A DNA stretch of 64,000 nt from Adiantum capillus-veneris (GCA_014529385.2 CM043944.1:52017268-52081267), one strand, 5' to 3'; positions 19,158 to 30,541 are shown, numbered from the stretch's first letter. Notes: generated from the sequence alone by a model not told the origin. Made by a program: numbers and translations.

Positions 19158-21539
19158 GAGTGCTCGGGCTGCTTTGAAACGTATCGGCAATGATCAAGCA
19201 AACACAACTATATATTTAAGAAAGAGAGAGAAAGGGGGAGGGGGTGCTTGTTGCATTAATACCTTCTTACAAATCTGTCATGACAAATCAAAGTGAAATT
19301 AGTATTTGTTCAACATAGCTTGCGTAAATTTCACCACAACACATCACAAGAAAAGCCACCCCAATCACTGTCTTAAAGCCAGGGGAGTCCTCTCCACCCT
19401 GTCGCCCTCTTACAGTATGTGGGATTTATGGCTAGATTGATGACAACACCAGAGACAAGCTATCAAGAACTTAACAAAAAACACCAAGACACTTACGCAT
19501 CATTGTTGTCCATTACTTCACGTTGGAAGGGAGACAAAATATCCAAGCTTAGTCCAAATCCACCCTCCTTGATTCAACAAATGTTGGGCTTACACTAGTA
19601 GGAGAAATGATAGATTTCCTACTCTCAATTGAATGATCACTCTCTCTCTTACAATGGCATAGAGTTCCCTTGCTAATCCCCTATTACAACACATGCACAT
19701 GCATAAGACAATGAGCTTCCACTCAAGAGCTCCTTCTAGAGAGGTTGAGCTTGGCTTCTCAAGCTATAGCATAGTGCTCTTGCTTATGGCTCCCCCTTTT
19801 GTGCTAGCTACACCCTCCTTTTATAGAAATTTTGAAGGCTAGGGTTACTCCTCTAACCATGGTTGGGTTAGATTTTCAGCAATTTATCTAATTTCTTTTG
19901 CTTGGAATTATCAAGAAGTTGGTGGGGAAAGAGAGAGGAGAGAAATGGAGGTGATAGGACTTTTCATAGTGGGTTAGTGTTAGTAGAGTTAGTATTAATT
20001 TACAAATGGAATTGGATATTTACAATGGGAGTATCCATGTAGGATACAAATAAGGAAGAAAAACTCTTAAGAAGTAAGAAAAGGTGGATTTCTTACAAGG
20101 TTGATGCTCCAAGTGTCTTGAGTAGGGCCAATTTTGACGCTTGTTGACGGTCCACTAGCTTTGACGGTACATTTTTTCTCCACTCTTGACCTTCTTTGAG
20201 AGACAAGGTAATTGAAGCTGAGTAATCAACCACCATGATGCTGTCTTTTAAGAGAAGAGGCTGAATTTTGTGGTTTTTTTGATAGATATGGGTAAATTAG
20301 AGGAGGAAAAATGAGACTAGGTGGTCAATTTTGGAATGGAATTGTGTGTGGGAGGTATGAGTTCACCATGGTTTCTCTTATTCTTCAAGGTTGAGGAGAA
20401 GGTGAGTAGGGTGCAGAGAGGAGTGGTGAGAGAGGTGGGGATGATGAGTGGAGAAGTGTGTGTGAAAGAGGAAAATGATAAAGTGGAAGAGAGAGTGTGG
20501 CTGCATAGCATGGGAAAACTGGGGTCCACTAATAAAATCATAGCTCACAGCTCGTAGCTCAAACAAATATGAAAAAATTTGAGGCAAAATTTCAGCCCAC
20601 GAGCTACAACTTTTGTTTGTATCACCTTTTTAAATTCGGAGAGCAAGTGAACTTTAAAAATTCAGCAAAACCGACCGTTTTTTTCCACTGCACAAGGTCC
20701 TTGTGGGGTCCTTCTTTGGATGATTCTTTTGAATACCTCCAAGAGTGAGCCCTCCATAGTGCATGTATGCATGCCACCTACCCTTGACCTTATTTGGTAG
20801 GTCTATAATTGAAGATATTGTTGAGATTATGATATAAGTGAATAGTACAACTAAGAAAATCAAATATTGAGGGGTCTAAAAGATATGTACATGTCAAATA
20901 TAAATAATATAAGTGGAAAAAATATAAAGGGGTCAAAAGAAATCTCCCTCATTATGAGGCTACCATAAAAAGATAAATATTTTTGGTGTTCTAATTTTTT
21001 AGAAAAAAAACAAAATAGATGTAGGAAGGGAAAAATCACAATAGTGAAAAAATATACACATAAATAAAACTAGTTTTTTTGGATTTTTGTTGGGGTGGAG
21101 TTACACCAATTATAAGAGAAGCTTACATGAAAATATTTCTATATGGAATAAAGAGTATGAAAAATGGTAAGAAAAAAATTGTGGTAATGGTGAGGCAATG
21201 TACAGAGCATAAATAACACACACCTAGGTAGAAATATTTAAATAAATACCGAAATAATTATGAAAAAAACTTTTATTTAAGCCCTATATACAAATAAATA
21301 TTTACATACGCATGGGCCATAATATACTTATATTTTTTATTTTATTTTTATTTTTTTGGCTCAACTAGCCCAATGATTAGCTAATTGAGGGTTTTTTTAA
21401 GAAGATATGGGAAAAGTCCCGTGACTCACACACGCCTATGTACAGTGAAATGGTAGGGATAGCCACAGTGTTTGGGTGATTTTGGTAGGGTGAGGTAACT
21501 CACTGTGGCAATTACAAAGAGCTGAAAAAACGGCTATCA
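18850..21539 (-). repeat. E2 5' LTR (2,690 bp)
   Basis: Minus strand TGATAGCC ... CCGCCTCA, nearly identical to 9204-11878. It differs by a longer (GA)n run (19113-19160) and scattered substitutions. The TATAAAAG box is at 19818-19825 (minus). A short terminal stem-loop, AGCCG and CGGCT around a T-run, sits at the U3 end; this copy carries one substitution in it (gctgaaaa at 21521). The insertion flank at 21540-21544 is gcgtc. Confidence 0.9.
18986..19016 (-). promoter_or_regulatory. U5 hairpin followed by a second primer-site-like TGGTGCCCC (E2)
   Basis: On the minus strand CCTAGTT (19016-19010) pairs perfectly with AACTAGG (19001-18995), and TGGTGCCCC follows at 18994-18986. This lies about 150 bases upstream of the true primer site. 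The same layout with different stem bases is seen in E3 (26402-26429) and E7 (57758-57794), so the structure rather than the stem sequence is conserved. Confidence 0.6.
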
Positions 21540-21994
21540 GCGTCACTGCCTTGAAATAGAGGGAGCTTTAGCTTTATTGCTCCAACCACCACTTCCTGTA
21601 GTCTTTCACTTGCTAGGGCATCTGCTTCTTGGTTTTGAGCCCTTGGGATATGGTGTATTTGAACTTCTTCAAACTTACCCAACAAGGTTTTTACACCACT
21701 TAAGTGAGTCCTTAAACTAGGATTCTTGCATGTCCATGCTCCATTTACTTGCCTTACCAGAAGTAGAGCATCCCCAAATACATTAAGGCGTTGTACACCT
21801 TACGAGACGCACCATTGTAGACCCTTGGTTAGTGCTGCATACTCAGCTTCATTGTTAGAATGTGAATCTAACAATTGGCCCAACGAAAATACCTTTGTCC
21901 CTTTGTCATCAAAGACCACTATGCCTGTAGCTGCTTTGTCAGACGCTCGCTTGTAGGCTCCATCAAAGTAGAGAGAGTATGCTCCTTCTACCAT
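21540..21994 (-). pseudogene. pol: E3 pol: RNase H fragment, cut by E2
   Basis: Continues the E3 frame after the stop at 22013. It opens with S-L-Y-F-D-G-A-Y and includes S-N-N-E-A-E-Y-A-A-L, the conserved RNase H acidic core. A TAA at 21800-21802 breaks the frame, but the sequence beyond still reads as RNase H up to 21540. There E2 begins. The integrase must lie on the far side of E2, outside the window. Confidence 0.75.
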
Positions 21995-22012
21995 CGGTGG
22001 TACTAGAGGTAA

Positions 22013-23257
22013 TCAGACTTCTCCTTCCTTAGATTGCTTCTCCTCCCTTTCAAAGACTTGGTAGGTCATGAGTCCCCCCAAACTTGCCCTTGTCGTGCTT
22101 TCTACCTGTACCATGTAGTCAAACTCTTGCAGACGAACTAGCCATTTAGTAATCCTAGCAGACACATCCATGCGTTGTACAACATAGAGAAATATTTCAT
22201 CGGTGGTTAGAATCACAAATTTCTTAGGCAACAAATATGACCTAAACTTTGTAGTTGCAAATCTAAGAGCTAGGACTAAGTGTTCCACATGGGTGAAACC
22301 TTTCTCTCGTGCTGTCATCATTCGACTAGAGAAGTAGATTGGACTCATGAAAGATGTCTTCGTATCCTTTTGGAGTAGCACAGCCCCCAATGAGTCATCA
22401 CCAACACTTGAGGTGACATAGAATTTTTCATCCCACTTAGGTGGTGAGATAGTTGGCAGAGTGGCTAAGACCTCCTTTACCTTGTTGTAGTGATGTTCGC
22501 TTTCCTCATCCCAAGTGAAAGTTGATCTTTGAGTGATTTGTTGCAGTGGTAGAACAAGTTGTGGTAGTAGATGTATGAATCTACTTAAGTACCTTACCTT
22601 CTGTAGAAAAGAGAGCAGTTGACGCGCGGTCGTTGGTGAAGGTAGGGCTATGAGTGCGGACACCTTACTTGGGTCGGTGTTGATACCTCTTGCTGAAATT
22701 TCATGGCCTAGTAGAATGACTTTACTCTCCCCAATGTGACATTTATCCACATTTAATTGCCCGCCTAGGCTCTGGAACCTGGCCAAACCTTCAGTTACCT
22801 TTTCTAAATGTGAAATATGGGAGCTATATATACAAAAATCATCAATGAACACTCTTATGGATGTTCCAAAGAACGGTTGAAAAACATATGTGACATATCT
22901 TTGGAATGTGGCAGGTGCATTTGTGAGACCAAATGGCATAACCCTGTGTGCAAAACAACCCCATGGCGTGATAAAAGTGGTTTTTAGCTGATCTTCCAAG
23001 GCTATGCGTATTTGAAAGTATCCAGAATAACCATCACAGACGGTATAGCATTCAAAACCCGCTACTTCATTCAGAATTTCATCCAAGAAAGGGAGAGGAA
23101 AGTGGTCTCTCTTTGTAGCTGCATTTAGTGGTTTGTAGTCAACACAGACCCTCCACTTACCATTCTTTTTAGACATCACCACTACGGGTGACACCCATTC
23201 TGAGTTTTCTACAGGATAGATGAATCCTGCCTCCTTCAGTTTCCTTACCTCAGCCAA
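22013..23257 (-). pseudogene. pol: E3 reverse transcriptase (414-aa open segment)
   Basis: Contains W-V-S-P-V-V-V, V-D-Y-K-P-L-N, F-I-D-D-F (catalytic pair) and the V-I-L-L-G-H-E box, closely parallel to E2. It is bounded by in-frame TGA codons at 23288-23290 and 22013-22015. Both stops, and the other three in E3 gag-pol, are in the same frame, so the original was one long polyprotein without frameshifts. Confidence 0.85.
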
Positions 23258-23287
23258 GAGTGCCTTTTCTTGTATGACCCCCAGTCG

Positions 23288-24136
23288 TCATAGCTTTTGC
23301 ACAACTGGTTTTACCCCTTCCTTTAGCTTAATATGATGTTCCACCACTGTAATGCCTATGATTCTTTCATAGTTGTCAATGAACAGGTTGGGAAATCCCA
23401 TCAACATTTGCAAAAAACTATCTTTCTCCTCAAGTGTAAATTCCGTAGGCAACATTACCTTCAACCTACTTCCTCCTAGGCCAGGTGATTTGCTCTCCTC
23501 TTCATTGGGTTGCCCTTTTGGTGATGGATCACCAGTTATGCTTACCCTTTGCAGATACTTCATAATGATACCCATCACATCAATGGAACTGCCACTTTCG
23601 TCGGTGGATGTGGTCTCCTCCTCAGAAGTGGAAGATTCGCTAGTGGTTTCATCTGTCGATGTTTCCAGATTCATTTGCTTCTGCTTGCCAATCCTCATGT
23701 CATAGTAGATTGTCTCCCCTTTCTTACCGGTCATGCGTAGAAGGCCAGTACCCCAGTCCTGTTTTGCCTTCATGGCCATCAACAATGGCCTTCCCAAGAT
23801 TAGTGGATAGCCCTCCCCCTTAGTAGGCATTACAAAAACATCTACCTCTACCTCAGTGTTGAAAGCTTTTATTTTCACGGCACTTACCACACCCACACAC
23901 TTTACTTTTGCGTTGTTTGCCATCTTTGCCTTGCATGGAGAAGGCCTCTCAACCTCGAGCCCTAATCGAAGCATCATAGCTTCTCTCATTACACAGATTT
24001 GTGCACCTCCATCAATGTAGGTGTTTCCAACCCTCTTTCCTTTTATATTTACGTTGACAATTGGAAGGATGTCATCCATGTTGCAACCCGAAATTGCTCC
24101 GGCTACCTTTGTTTTGGAGCGTCTTGTACTTACCAT
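23288..24136 (-). pseudogene. pol: E3 protease region
   Basis: Protease active site Y-I-D-G-G-A-Q-I-C-V, then L-G-R-P-L-L after about 75 residues, as in E2 (L-G-R-P-W-L). An acidic Ser/Thr/Glu-rich linker leads to the RT N-terminus. The segment is bounded by the TAA at 24203-24205 (upstream) and the TGA at 23288-23290. The first Met (24136) is only the first after the stop; the frame is open to 24202. Confidence 0.8.
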
Positions 24137-24202
24137 TTTGGACCATTGTCGCCTTACTTTAGGTGAAAGATGTAGTAGCTGTGGCCATGTAATCTTCGGT
24201 CC

Positions 24203-25486
24203 TTACTCTGCCACATCCAATGTTAGATCATAGGGCTTATAACTTTCCCCTAGCTGGAAGTCGGTGATGCCCAATTTCTGTCGTGGCCTGGATGGCCTCT
24301 TGCTAGTCTCTCCTCTCATGCTTCTCTCATCATCTGATTGTGTAGATTTCTCCCTCCTAGCTCTTTTCACAGTCATGGCTTCAAGTGGTTCTAAAAAGGC
24401 TACCTTCTCCTTACCCTTGTCCCTCTCCTTTTCTCTCGGTGGATCCACTACTACGGCTTTTCCTTTCTCTTCTAGCCTTATGATGTTTACAGGGCGATTA
24501 GGTGGTGGTGCTGGTGGAAGAGGTGGGATGGATGCTTGTGGTGGTGTCTGGGGTGGACGTAGAATTTGTGTTGGTGGGGCTAGTGCTCGGGGTGGGGGTG
24601 TTCTTTCTCTAGGGGGTGACAATTGGTTCCTCCTACCTCCTCTATTATAGTTTTGTCGTGGTTTGGGATAGTAGTACATACCATGACTGTCTTCTCCGCA
24701 GTTGTAGCAGTGATACTCCCTGTTTTGTCATCGTGCTCTTCCAGGGTCTTGATCTCTTTCTTGACTCCTCCCTTGTTGTATTAAGTGGACAGAAAAATTA
24801 TGCAGTTGGTCAGTAATATGGGTCAACATATCTTGTTGGTCATCTCTTACCCCAAGAGCCGGTGGTGGTGGTGGAATGGTGGTTGTCGTAGTTGCTGGTC
24901 GACGCAATGTTCCTGCTTCTGTTGACTCGATTTCTTTGTCTTTCATTCGCAGCTTCTTGTCCTTAAGGCGAGCAATCTCAACGGCTAACTCGTACGTAGC
25001 CGGGAATCTACCTTTCACCTTCTCCTTGAGAAGCGGCCATAAGCCATGCGTGAACCGATCTTTTTTTAGGAAATCGGGTGCAGCTTCCCCCCTTGCCAAT
25101 GACTCAACCCACCGTTCCCACAAATCCACAAATTTGGACTCATAGGTGGCATATTTTAAAAGACCCTCCTGCTTCAAGTCTCTCAACTTGTCCCACAACT
25201 TTTCTGAAGTGGTACCTCCCCCAAAGCGCCCCTTAAAAGCGGTTTTTAAGGGCTCCCAGTCATCCTTGGTTGCTTGTGGAAGTGCATTGTACCATGATCT
25301 AGCTTCTAGCTTCATGAGATGCTTAAAGATTCTAACCCGGGATTCATCCGTATCTTTGTTGCTCACTACACATGCTACTTCAAAGTCATCTAGGAAGTTT
25401 GTTACCAAATCCTCCCCCTTCTTTCCTTTAAATGTTGGAAATGTTACACTTGCCATGATTACTGAGAGAGAGCTAGAAAGACACAC
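24203..25486 (-). pseudogene. gag: E3 gag, broken by an in-frame TGA
   Basis: Starts M-A-S-V-T-F-P-T-F-K-G at about 25453 (the Met at 25486 is a further upstream candidate). Capsid-like helices include A-R-S-W-Y-N-A-L and F-L-K-K-D-R-F. The frame is stopped at 24728-24730 just before the zinc knuckle. The knuckle reads C-Y-N-C-G-E-D-S-H-G-M-Y-Y-Y, with the last Cys replaced by Tyr, so zinc binding is probably lost. A Pro-rich and basic region follows. E3 is clearly a dead copy, older than E2. Confidence 0.82.
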
Positions 25487-25539
25487 TGCTTAACTTGCAA
25501 AAGTTTTTTTCTTTTTTACAAGGAGGCGTGTATACCCTC

Positions 25540-25758
25540 TTATACTAGGACATATATTAAAACTTCAAACGGTACATTGCCTTGTACCAAAGGTAAGACA
25601 AATGGTTGATTTGATGCCAGAACCTCAAAAAATCGCTCCCCACCCAGCATGGTGTCAATGACGTGCTGGTAGTGAGCCTTCAAATCCAGTATTACCTTGA
25701 TTGAGCGTACACGTGTTGGTATGTGTGATCTGTCTTGAGGTAGGTTGTATTGATTCAT
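25540..25758 (-). CDS. E3 leader protein of the S family (72 aa)
   Basis: Lies 54 bases before the gag ORF. It shares the S-family layout: a strand-like V-R-S-I-K-V-I-L segment, a helix, then Q-P-F-V-L-P-L-V-Q-G-N-V-P-F-E-V-L-I-Y-V-L-V at the C-terminus, comparable with N-P-V-I-L-P-L-I-N-Y in E2. It is intact in an element whose gag-pol has five stops. Its short length makes chance survival plausible. Confidence 0.5.
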   Translation of the reverse strand: MNQYNLPQDRSHIPTRVRSIKVILDLKAHYQHVIDTMLGGERFFEVLASNQPFVLPLVQGNVPFEVLIYVLV

Positions 25759-25775
25759 GTGAAGCTTAGAGGTGC

Positions 25776-26000
25776 TTAGTCACTGTCCAAGCTTGTGGGA
25801 GAGGGTGGTGTTCTTTCCTGAAACAAACTCAGTAGATCCCTAGTTTCTCTAGTGAGAGTGTGAGCCAATGCTTCCGTTATCTGTGCTGCAGCATCAGGTG
25901 CGACTTGGAAACTGACTGTGATAATTACCTCGGTGACTTGAGTTACCCGATTCTCAAAGTAGAATAGTGTTGATTCTCTATTGTGCAGAGCTCCTTCCAT
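25776..26000 (-). CDS. E3 leader ORF 2 (74 aa), possibly a divergent S-family member
   Basis: The segment Q-V-T-E-V-I-I-T-V-S-F-Q followed by an Ala-rich helix resembles the strand-helix part of the S family, but the P-[LI]-[IV]-x-Y tail is missing and the C-terminus is Ser/Pro-rich. It overlaps the upstream ORF by 23 bases and precedes the S ORF by 17, suggesting a compact leader coding cluster. Confidence 0.4.
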   Translation of the reverse strand: MEGALHNRESTLFYFENRVTQVTEVIITVSFQVAPDAAAQITEALAHTLTRETRDLLSLFQERTPPSPTSLDSD

Positions 26001-26235
26001 CTTGTTGTTGTGGGTTGGTTGTAGGTTGCGGATTTGACCTTCTCCTTCTTCTTCTTGGCACTTGGCCTATGTATATCCACTGGGTTTTGCGTGTTGGTTG
26101 ACTCTCCCACTGCAAATCAATTACCGTTACACCTCGCACTCGAGCTTGGATGGAGATGCGGAGTTCGTCTAGTTGTGCTTGGAGCTCTTCTTCTTCTGTC
26201 GTCCAATTAGCAAATCCTGCTAGCCATTCATCCAT
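25978..26235 (-). CDS. E3 leader ORF 1 (85 aa)
   Basis: First ORF after the primer site. It has a short coiled-coil-like start (T-T-E-E-E-E-L-Q-A-Q-L-D-E-L) and a basic tail with a run of five Arg. No family is recognised. It is counted because three ORFs follow one another in the same orientation between primer site and gag, as in E2. Confidence 0.35.
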   Translation of the reverse strand: MDEWLAGFANWTTEEEELQAQLDELRISIQARVRGVTVIDLQWESQPTRKTQWIYIGQVPRRRRRRSNPQPTTNPQQQDGRSSAQ

Positions 26236-26288
26236 TCACAATAGTTTAGGGGTTTCAGTCTTGTAAACTGAAGGGTTTCATGAAAAGA

Positions 26289-26306
26289 TCCTCAGTGGGG
26301 GCACCA
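26289..26306 (-). promoter_or_regulatory. E3 primer binding site
   Basis: Minus strand TGGTGCCCCCACTGAGGA, two bases from the LTR end at 26309. It is identical over 18 bases to the E2 site. Confidence 0.8.
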
Positions 26307-26308
26307 AA

Positions 26309-27843
26309 TGACGGGAGCAAAGCGAACCCCGAACCCCCGACGGCCTCTAAAACACCGGGGACCGAATGTAGCGCCTCGAGTCTGTCATGGTAAAGAAAAC
26401 AGGGGCACCACCTAGCTTCAGCGGCTAGGACGCAAACAACACACCACCATAACAAAGTTTTCATCCAAGAGAGATGGATGCTTGGGAGTAATGATGAAGA
26501 GGAAAGGGAATGAGATCAAGTGAGAGAGTGAGAGAGTGAGAGAGAGAGAGAGTGAGGGAGGGGGTATAGCGGCTTAGTACTTAGGCATCACAAAAGGATG
26601 GAGAATCTGCACACCCTTCACACATAGACAAGCTCACTCCAAACACAAGATTAGGTGGTGATTCTGCACACCTCACATGGGCAAAACATTGCAAGAAAAC
26701 ATACTCACAAAACCTCAAGCTTTATTTAGAGAATAAGGCGATGAAATGGGGAGCATAGGGTAGGGGAATGAGAAGGGAGAGAGTGGTAGAGCACATGGCG
26801 GATAGGTGGGAGTTGATGGCGAAGACTCGCACGAGGGTTATGGCCATCACCCTTCATTTAGTTGCCCTTCATCTTCCATAGCCAAGGGTGTAGAGGTAAT
26901 GCTCAAGACAAGCATGGTGATTGCGGTGATGGTGATGGTGTGGGAGTGTGTGTGTGCACTAGGCACACACAATGCATAGTGTGTTCTTTGGTGATGTTGT
27001 GTGTGTATTTAGTGTGATGGTGACCCCTCTTTATATAGGGGAGGAGGGGGGAGGAATTCTAGAATTTAGAAATGAAGAAATCATTATCTACATAGGCCAT
27101 GTGACTGTGGGCCCCACTTGTCTGGCTGTGTGTATATGTGCCAGAACAGCAGTCTCATGAGAGAGAGACTAAGAGAGAGAGATGGGTTGATGAAAAAAAG
27201 TGAGAGGTGACATGGAGAATAAAGTAATTACAAGAGGGGAGTGTGTTCAGAGGTGAATCTGTGTGCAGATGTGTGTGAACACAAGAAAAATCAGGTAACC
27301 ACCGGGTGGGGATGGGTCTGTGGGCACCTTTTTCAGTGAAACTGAGTGTGTGTGAGTGTGGGGGAGGTTATCTGGCTACAGGACAAGAGACATGGCGCCC
27401 TTTAGAGAGAGGGGGGGATATTTGGGTCATGGGATATGATAGGAGAGAGAAAAGGGGGGTGGGGTATATTGTTTTGGAAGATAGGAGAGGTGGCATGTGA
27501 GTGAGAATTTATTATTGGTGAGGACAAGGGTGGGGTAGCTTGAGGGGAGAGAGAAAGGAGAAAGGACAAGGGGAAGAGAGAGGGGGTTGACCTTTTGAGT
27601 GGAGGAGAGGAAAAGGGACACACGGTGGGGCAACAGTGAAGAAAAAGGAGGCAGGGTGGGGATGGGCTGCCCCGCAGGCACGAGGTGGCCTATTTTACCT
27701 TTCTCACTTATTTACATACTCAAACTTTATTTTTTCTTACTTTTCCAATGTCTTTTATCACTCCCTCCCTAAGAGGGGGTTTCCATGGGGTGGGGAAGAG
27801 AGAAGAGGGGTATGGGAGCCTGGCTTGTGAAAAGCCCCCATCA
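26309..27843 (-). repeat. E3 5' LTR (1,535 bp)
   Basis: Minus strand TGATGGGGGC ... GCTCCCGTCA: the tips are near-perfect inverted repeats. TATATAAA at about 27030-27037 (minus) is the promoter box. The U5 hairpin and second TGGTGCCCC are at 26402-26429. Beyond 27843 the sequence is an intron of the MULE gene, so E3 is inserted there; the possible target-site duplicate is acact (27844-27848). Small frames in the GT- and GA-rich interior are not credible genes. Confidence 0.85.
26402..26429 (-). promoter_or_regulatory. U5 hairpin with second TGGTGCCCC (E3)
   Basis: Minus strand CCTAGC (26429-26424), a 7-base loop, GCTAGG (26416-26411), then TGGTGCCCC (26410-26402). It lies about 100 bases upstream of the primer site. 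The stem differs from E2 in sequence but keeps pairing. Confidence 0.6.
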
Positions 27844-27996
27844 ACACTTTCTGATAAATTAACATTGGGAATTTGTGCCCACTCCCACGGACTTAGACCA
27901 CCCTATGAAATGAAAAAAAACATGAATTAAAATTTATAAATTTCATGTATGAAAAGAAATTTTTTTAAAAATATAGATTGTCATAAAGGTACTTAC

Positions 27997-30076
27997 ATCT
28001 GTTCCAATTCCTCCCCAATGTGAAATTCGTTGCTCCCACCATTTAAACCATCTGCTCACTCTTGTGATGCTCTCTATAGATAGATGTTGTCTCCACCACT
28101 TTTGAATTGAAAGTGCCTTTTGAGATGCAAGCACAATGGTCTTACAAGCTCTCCATTCCTCACACATATCAATGTGTTGATTTGTTAGATGTTGAGGTAT
28201 CCACTTTTTAGCATATTTGTGGAGACTCTGCTCCCAATGAAATAGGCATGATCGTTCACGTCCCTCCATGATATTATCTTGCCCGCCATTGAAGACTGTT
28301 CGAATAGCATTCCAATTTGCACCAGCTTCATCAGACATAAAACCTGCAAAGTCAGCTGCACCATGTCCGTACTTTTTGATTGTTGAATTAAGGCTCTCCC
28401 AAAAATTAACTTGAGTCTTTGCATCCTCCTCTTTAGTTTCACATATAGCAATTATTTGTAGTGATCGTATGCTGCAAGATATTCAACATAAACATTTTCA
28501 CACATCTTCTTTTATTTAATGATAAAAAATACGAGATATTTAAATACTTAAAGATTACCTTGGATCATAAACTGAGCATGACATTGTTGCCCATCCATCT
28601 ATTCTATGGGTAAAATCAAAATGTACCCACGCATTTCTCAAGTCACCAATTTCAGTTCTTTTCATCCGATTTACTAGATCAATCCCAGAACCTGGTCCTT
28701 TAGTGGACATTTTAAATAGGAAGCACTTGTCATCCTCTTCACCCTGTCCAGGAAATCTACTCCCATGAAAAAAAGGAAACATGCACTTTTTTTGAAGCAA
28801 TAAAATATTATCATATCCATCCCCAATAACAGCACCTTGACTCTTCCTCTCCTTTGAAACAATTGAAGAAAACCTACACGATGCATCACAAGAAGGCTAA
28901 ATTTATAATAGTTAAAAAATTAACAAATTCAAGGAACCAAATTGAGTTTTCTTACCCTTTGGTTTGAACTAGTGGCATCATTTCTTCCAAAAAATCATTG
29001 AATTGTACATCGGATGTAGCTTCAGCTTCCTCACCAATCAAGGAGTGAAGAAAAAGTTGTTGAGCCACCAACATTTGAATTTTTCTTGGGCCACCCTTTT
29101 CTATTTTTCGTACTGCACCTACCAATTTCCGCACTCTTGAAATAGCAGCCCTAGAGGTTCCTGCCTTAACATTATGACAATGTTTACCAACATGTATTGC
29201 CAGTCGCGACATTGTACCATCTCTAGGCAAAACATAATAGATTTTGCAGGGACAAGCAGCAACACAAGTAACAACCTTCTGACAATAATGACAAGTTATT
29301 GTTGTATTCTCTTCCATTGCAAGGTAGTCCTTTTTCACCTGTCTGTTCAAATATCCATGAAAATCTCTACTATTGAATTCTTGTTCCTTAATATAATGAG
29401 GACACGTTGAATAATTGCATTGCATGAATCCCAAACAGTGGCTTAGACGAATTGTGCATGCTATTGCCATGGTTGTCACAGATGGGCGAGTCCACAAGTG
29501 ACCATCAAAGCGTTGTTCCATCTGTGTCATTCGTTTTGTTTTATCCTGAGTCGCAGGTAACTCAAAACACAAATTTCCATCATAATGTTGTGGAAGTTCA
29601 GCAACTTGCGAAGGAGCTCCACATAATGTTAACAGATCATTTAACTTTTTTTCCCCTGGATTTTGTTGAATCCAAATGACGATTGACTGAGTTTTGAGCT
29701 GTCCTATATCGTCACCACTACTTTCAAGATGCACAATGCTTAAAACATCTTCAGATATCTCTTTGTCATTTCCTTTCTCATTGTCAGATACCTGTATAAA
29801 TGTGTCTGAATGAAGCATCTCGAACAAGCTCGAAAAAGAACCATCTATTAAGAAATGCTGATGACCTTCTATATCCCACTGTGGTTGCAACAAGACTTTT
29901 GTTAGGCCACAATCACTTTCAATAAGAGCAGATAGTGACTGAAAATGGCAAGATGGAGGCAGTAAACTCTGCAAATAGTAAGCACTAAGCAACAATGAGT
30001 TTCCATTCAATTGAATGTCGTGGTTGACAATCTGACCACCAACCTTCCAATTTATTGTTACTTTCATGTTGGACAT
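27997..30076 (-). pseudogene. MULE-type transposase gene, at least three exons, truncated by E3
   Basis: Exon 1 (30076-28956) holds a 370-residue N-terminal region with Cys/His clusters (C-N-Y-S-T-C-P-H, C-H-Y-C, G-K-H-C-H) like the zinc-binding front of plant MULE transposases. Exon 2 (28896-28559) has G-W-A-T-M-S-C-S-V-Y-D-P. Exon 3 (28471-27997) has F-M-S-D-E-A-G-A-N-W-N-A and R-S-C-L-F-H-W, typical of the MULE core. Donors are GG|GTAAGA, AG|GTAATC and AT|GTAAGT; acceptors are TTTAG and CTTGCAG. The phase does not match across the first intron, suggesting decay or a misplaced site. The gene stops at the E3 LTR, so the 3' part of the core is missing. Domestication cannot be judged. Confidence 0.72.
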
Positions 30077-30139
30077 ATTCTCTCACGCAACAGATTACAG
30101 GGTGGAGATGCGAGAAAACTGTGGTGGATTAAGTGAAGC

Positions 30140-30450
30140 TGGTGAAGGTTAATGAAAGTTAAAGATAAAGTGAAGGTTAATGAAACTGGTGAAAGTTAAT
30201 GAAAGATGTGAAGGTTAATGAAAGATGTGAAGGTTAATGAAAGTGAAAGATTGGTAGATAGACGAAAAGACAGTTGCATAAGATCTTGTGACGGCTCAAA
30301 GAATAATGAAAATCATAATTGAAGAAGTGCATTTAATATATGACGGTTATGAATGTATGTGCAGTGGAATATGTCATCAAATTTGAGGGGCCATTTAATT
30401 TCTAAATGGTCGTTCAAGGACTGCATTTAATACAATCTAATAGTGTCTCC
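30140..30450 (-). other. Upstream region of the MULE gene with short tandem repeats
   Basis: Between the MULE start and the dinucleotide arrays, a unit of about 19 bases (aatgaaagatgtgaaggtt) is repeated, with variants, across about 30146-30250. No ORF is supported. It may be promoter sequence or part of the terminal repeat of the transposon; neither can be shown here. Confidence 0.4.
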
Positions 30451-30452
30451 AT

Positions 30453-30454
<2 letters not shown>

Positions 30455-30517
<63 letters not shown>

Positions 30518-30541
30518 TGATAGCCGTTTTTCGGCTCTTTG

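Larger units (their letters stand above)
8079..21539 (-). mobile_element. E2: tandem Ty3/gypsy element, LTR-internal-LTR-partial internal
   Basis: On the minus strand the order is: 5' LTR (21539-18850), primer site, leader ORFs, gag-pro-RT, RNase H-integrase, PPT, LTR (11878-9204). A second primer site and leader (9203-8079) then follow, cut by E1. The two LTR-plus-leader copies are offset by 9646 bases with no indel across the 1.1-kb leader and only three substitutions that I noted there. The LTRs differ by about a dozen substitutions, a few indels and the length of a (GA)n run. The repeat starts abruptly at 21540, inside E3 pol. Confidence 0.9.
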
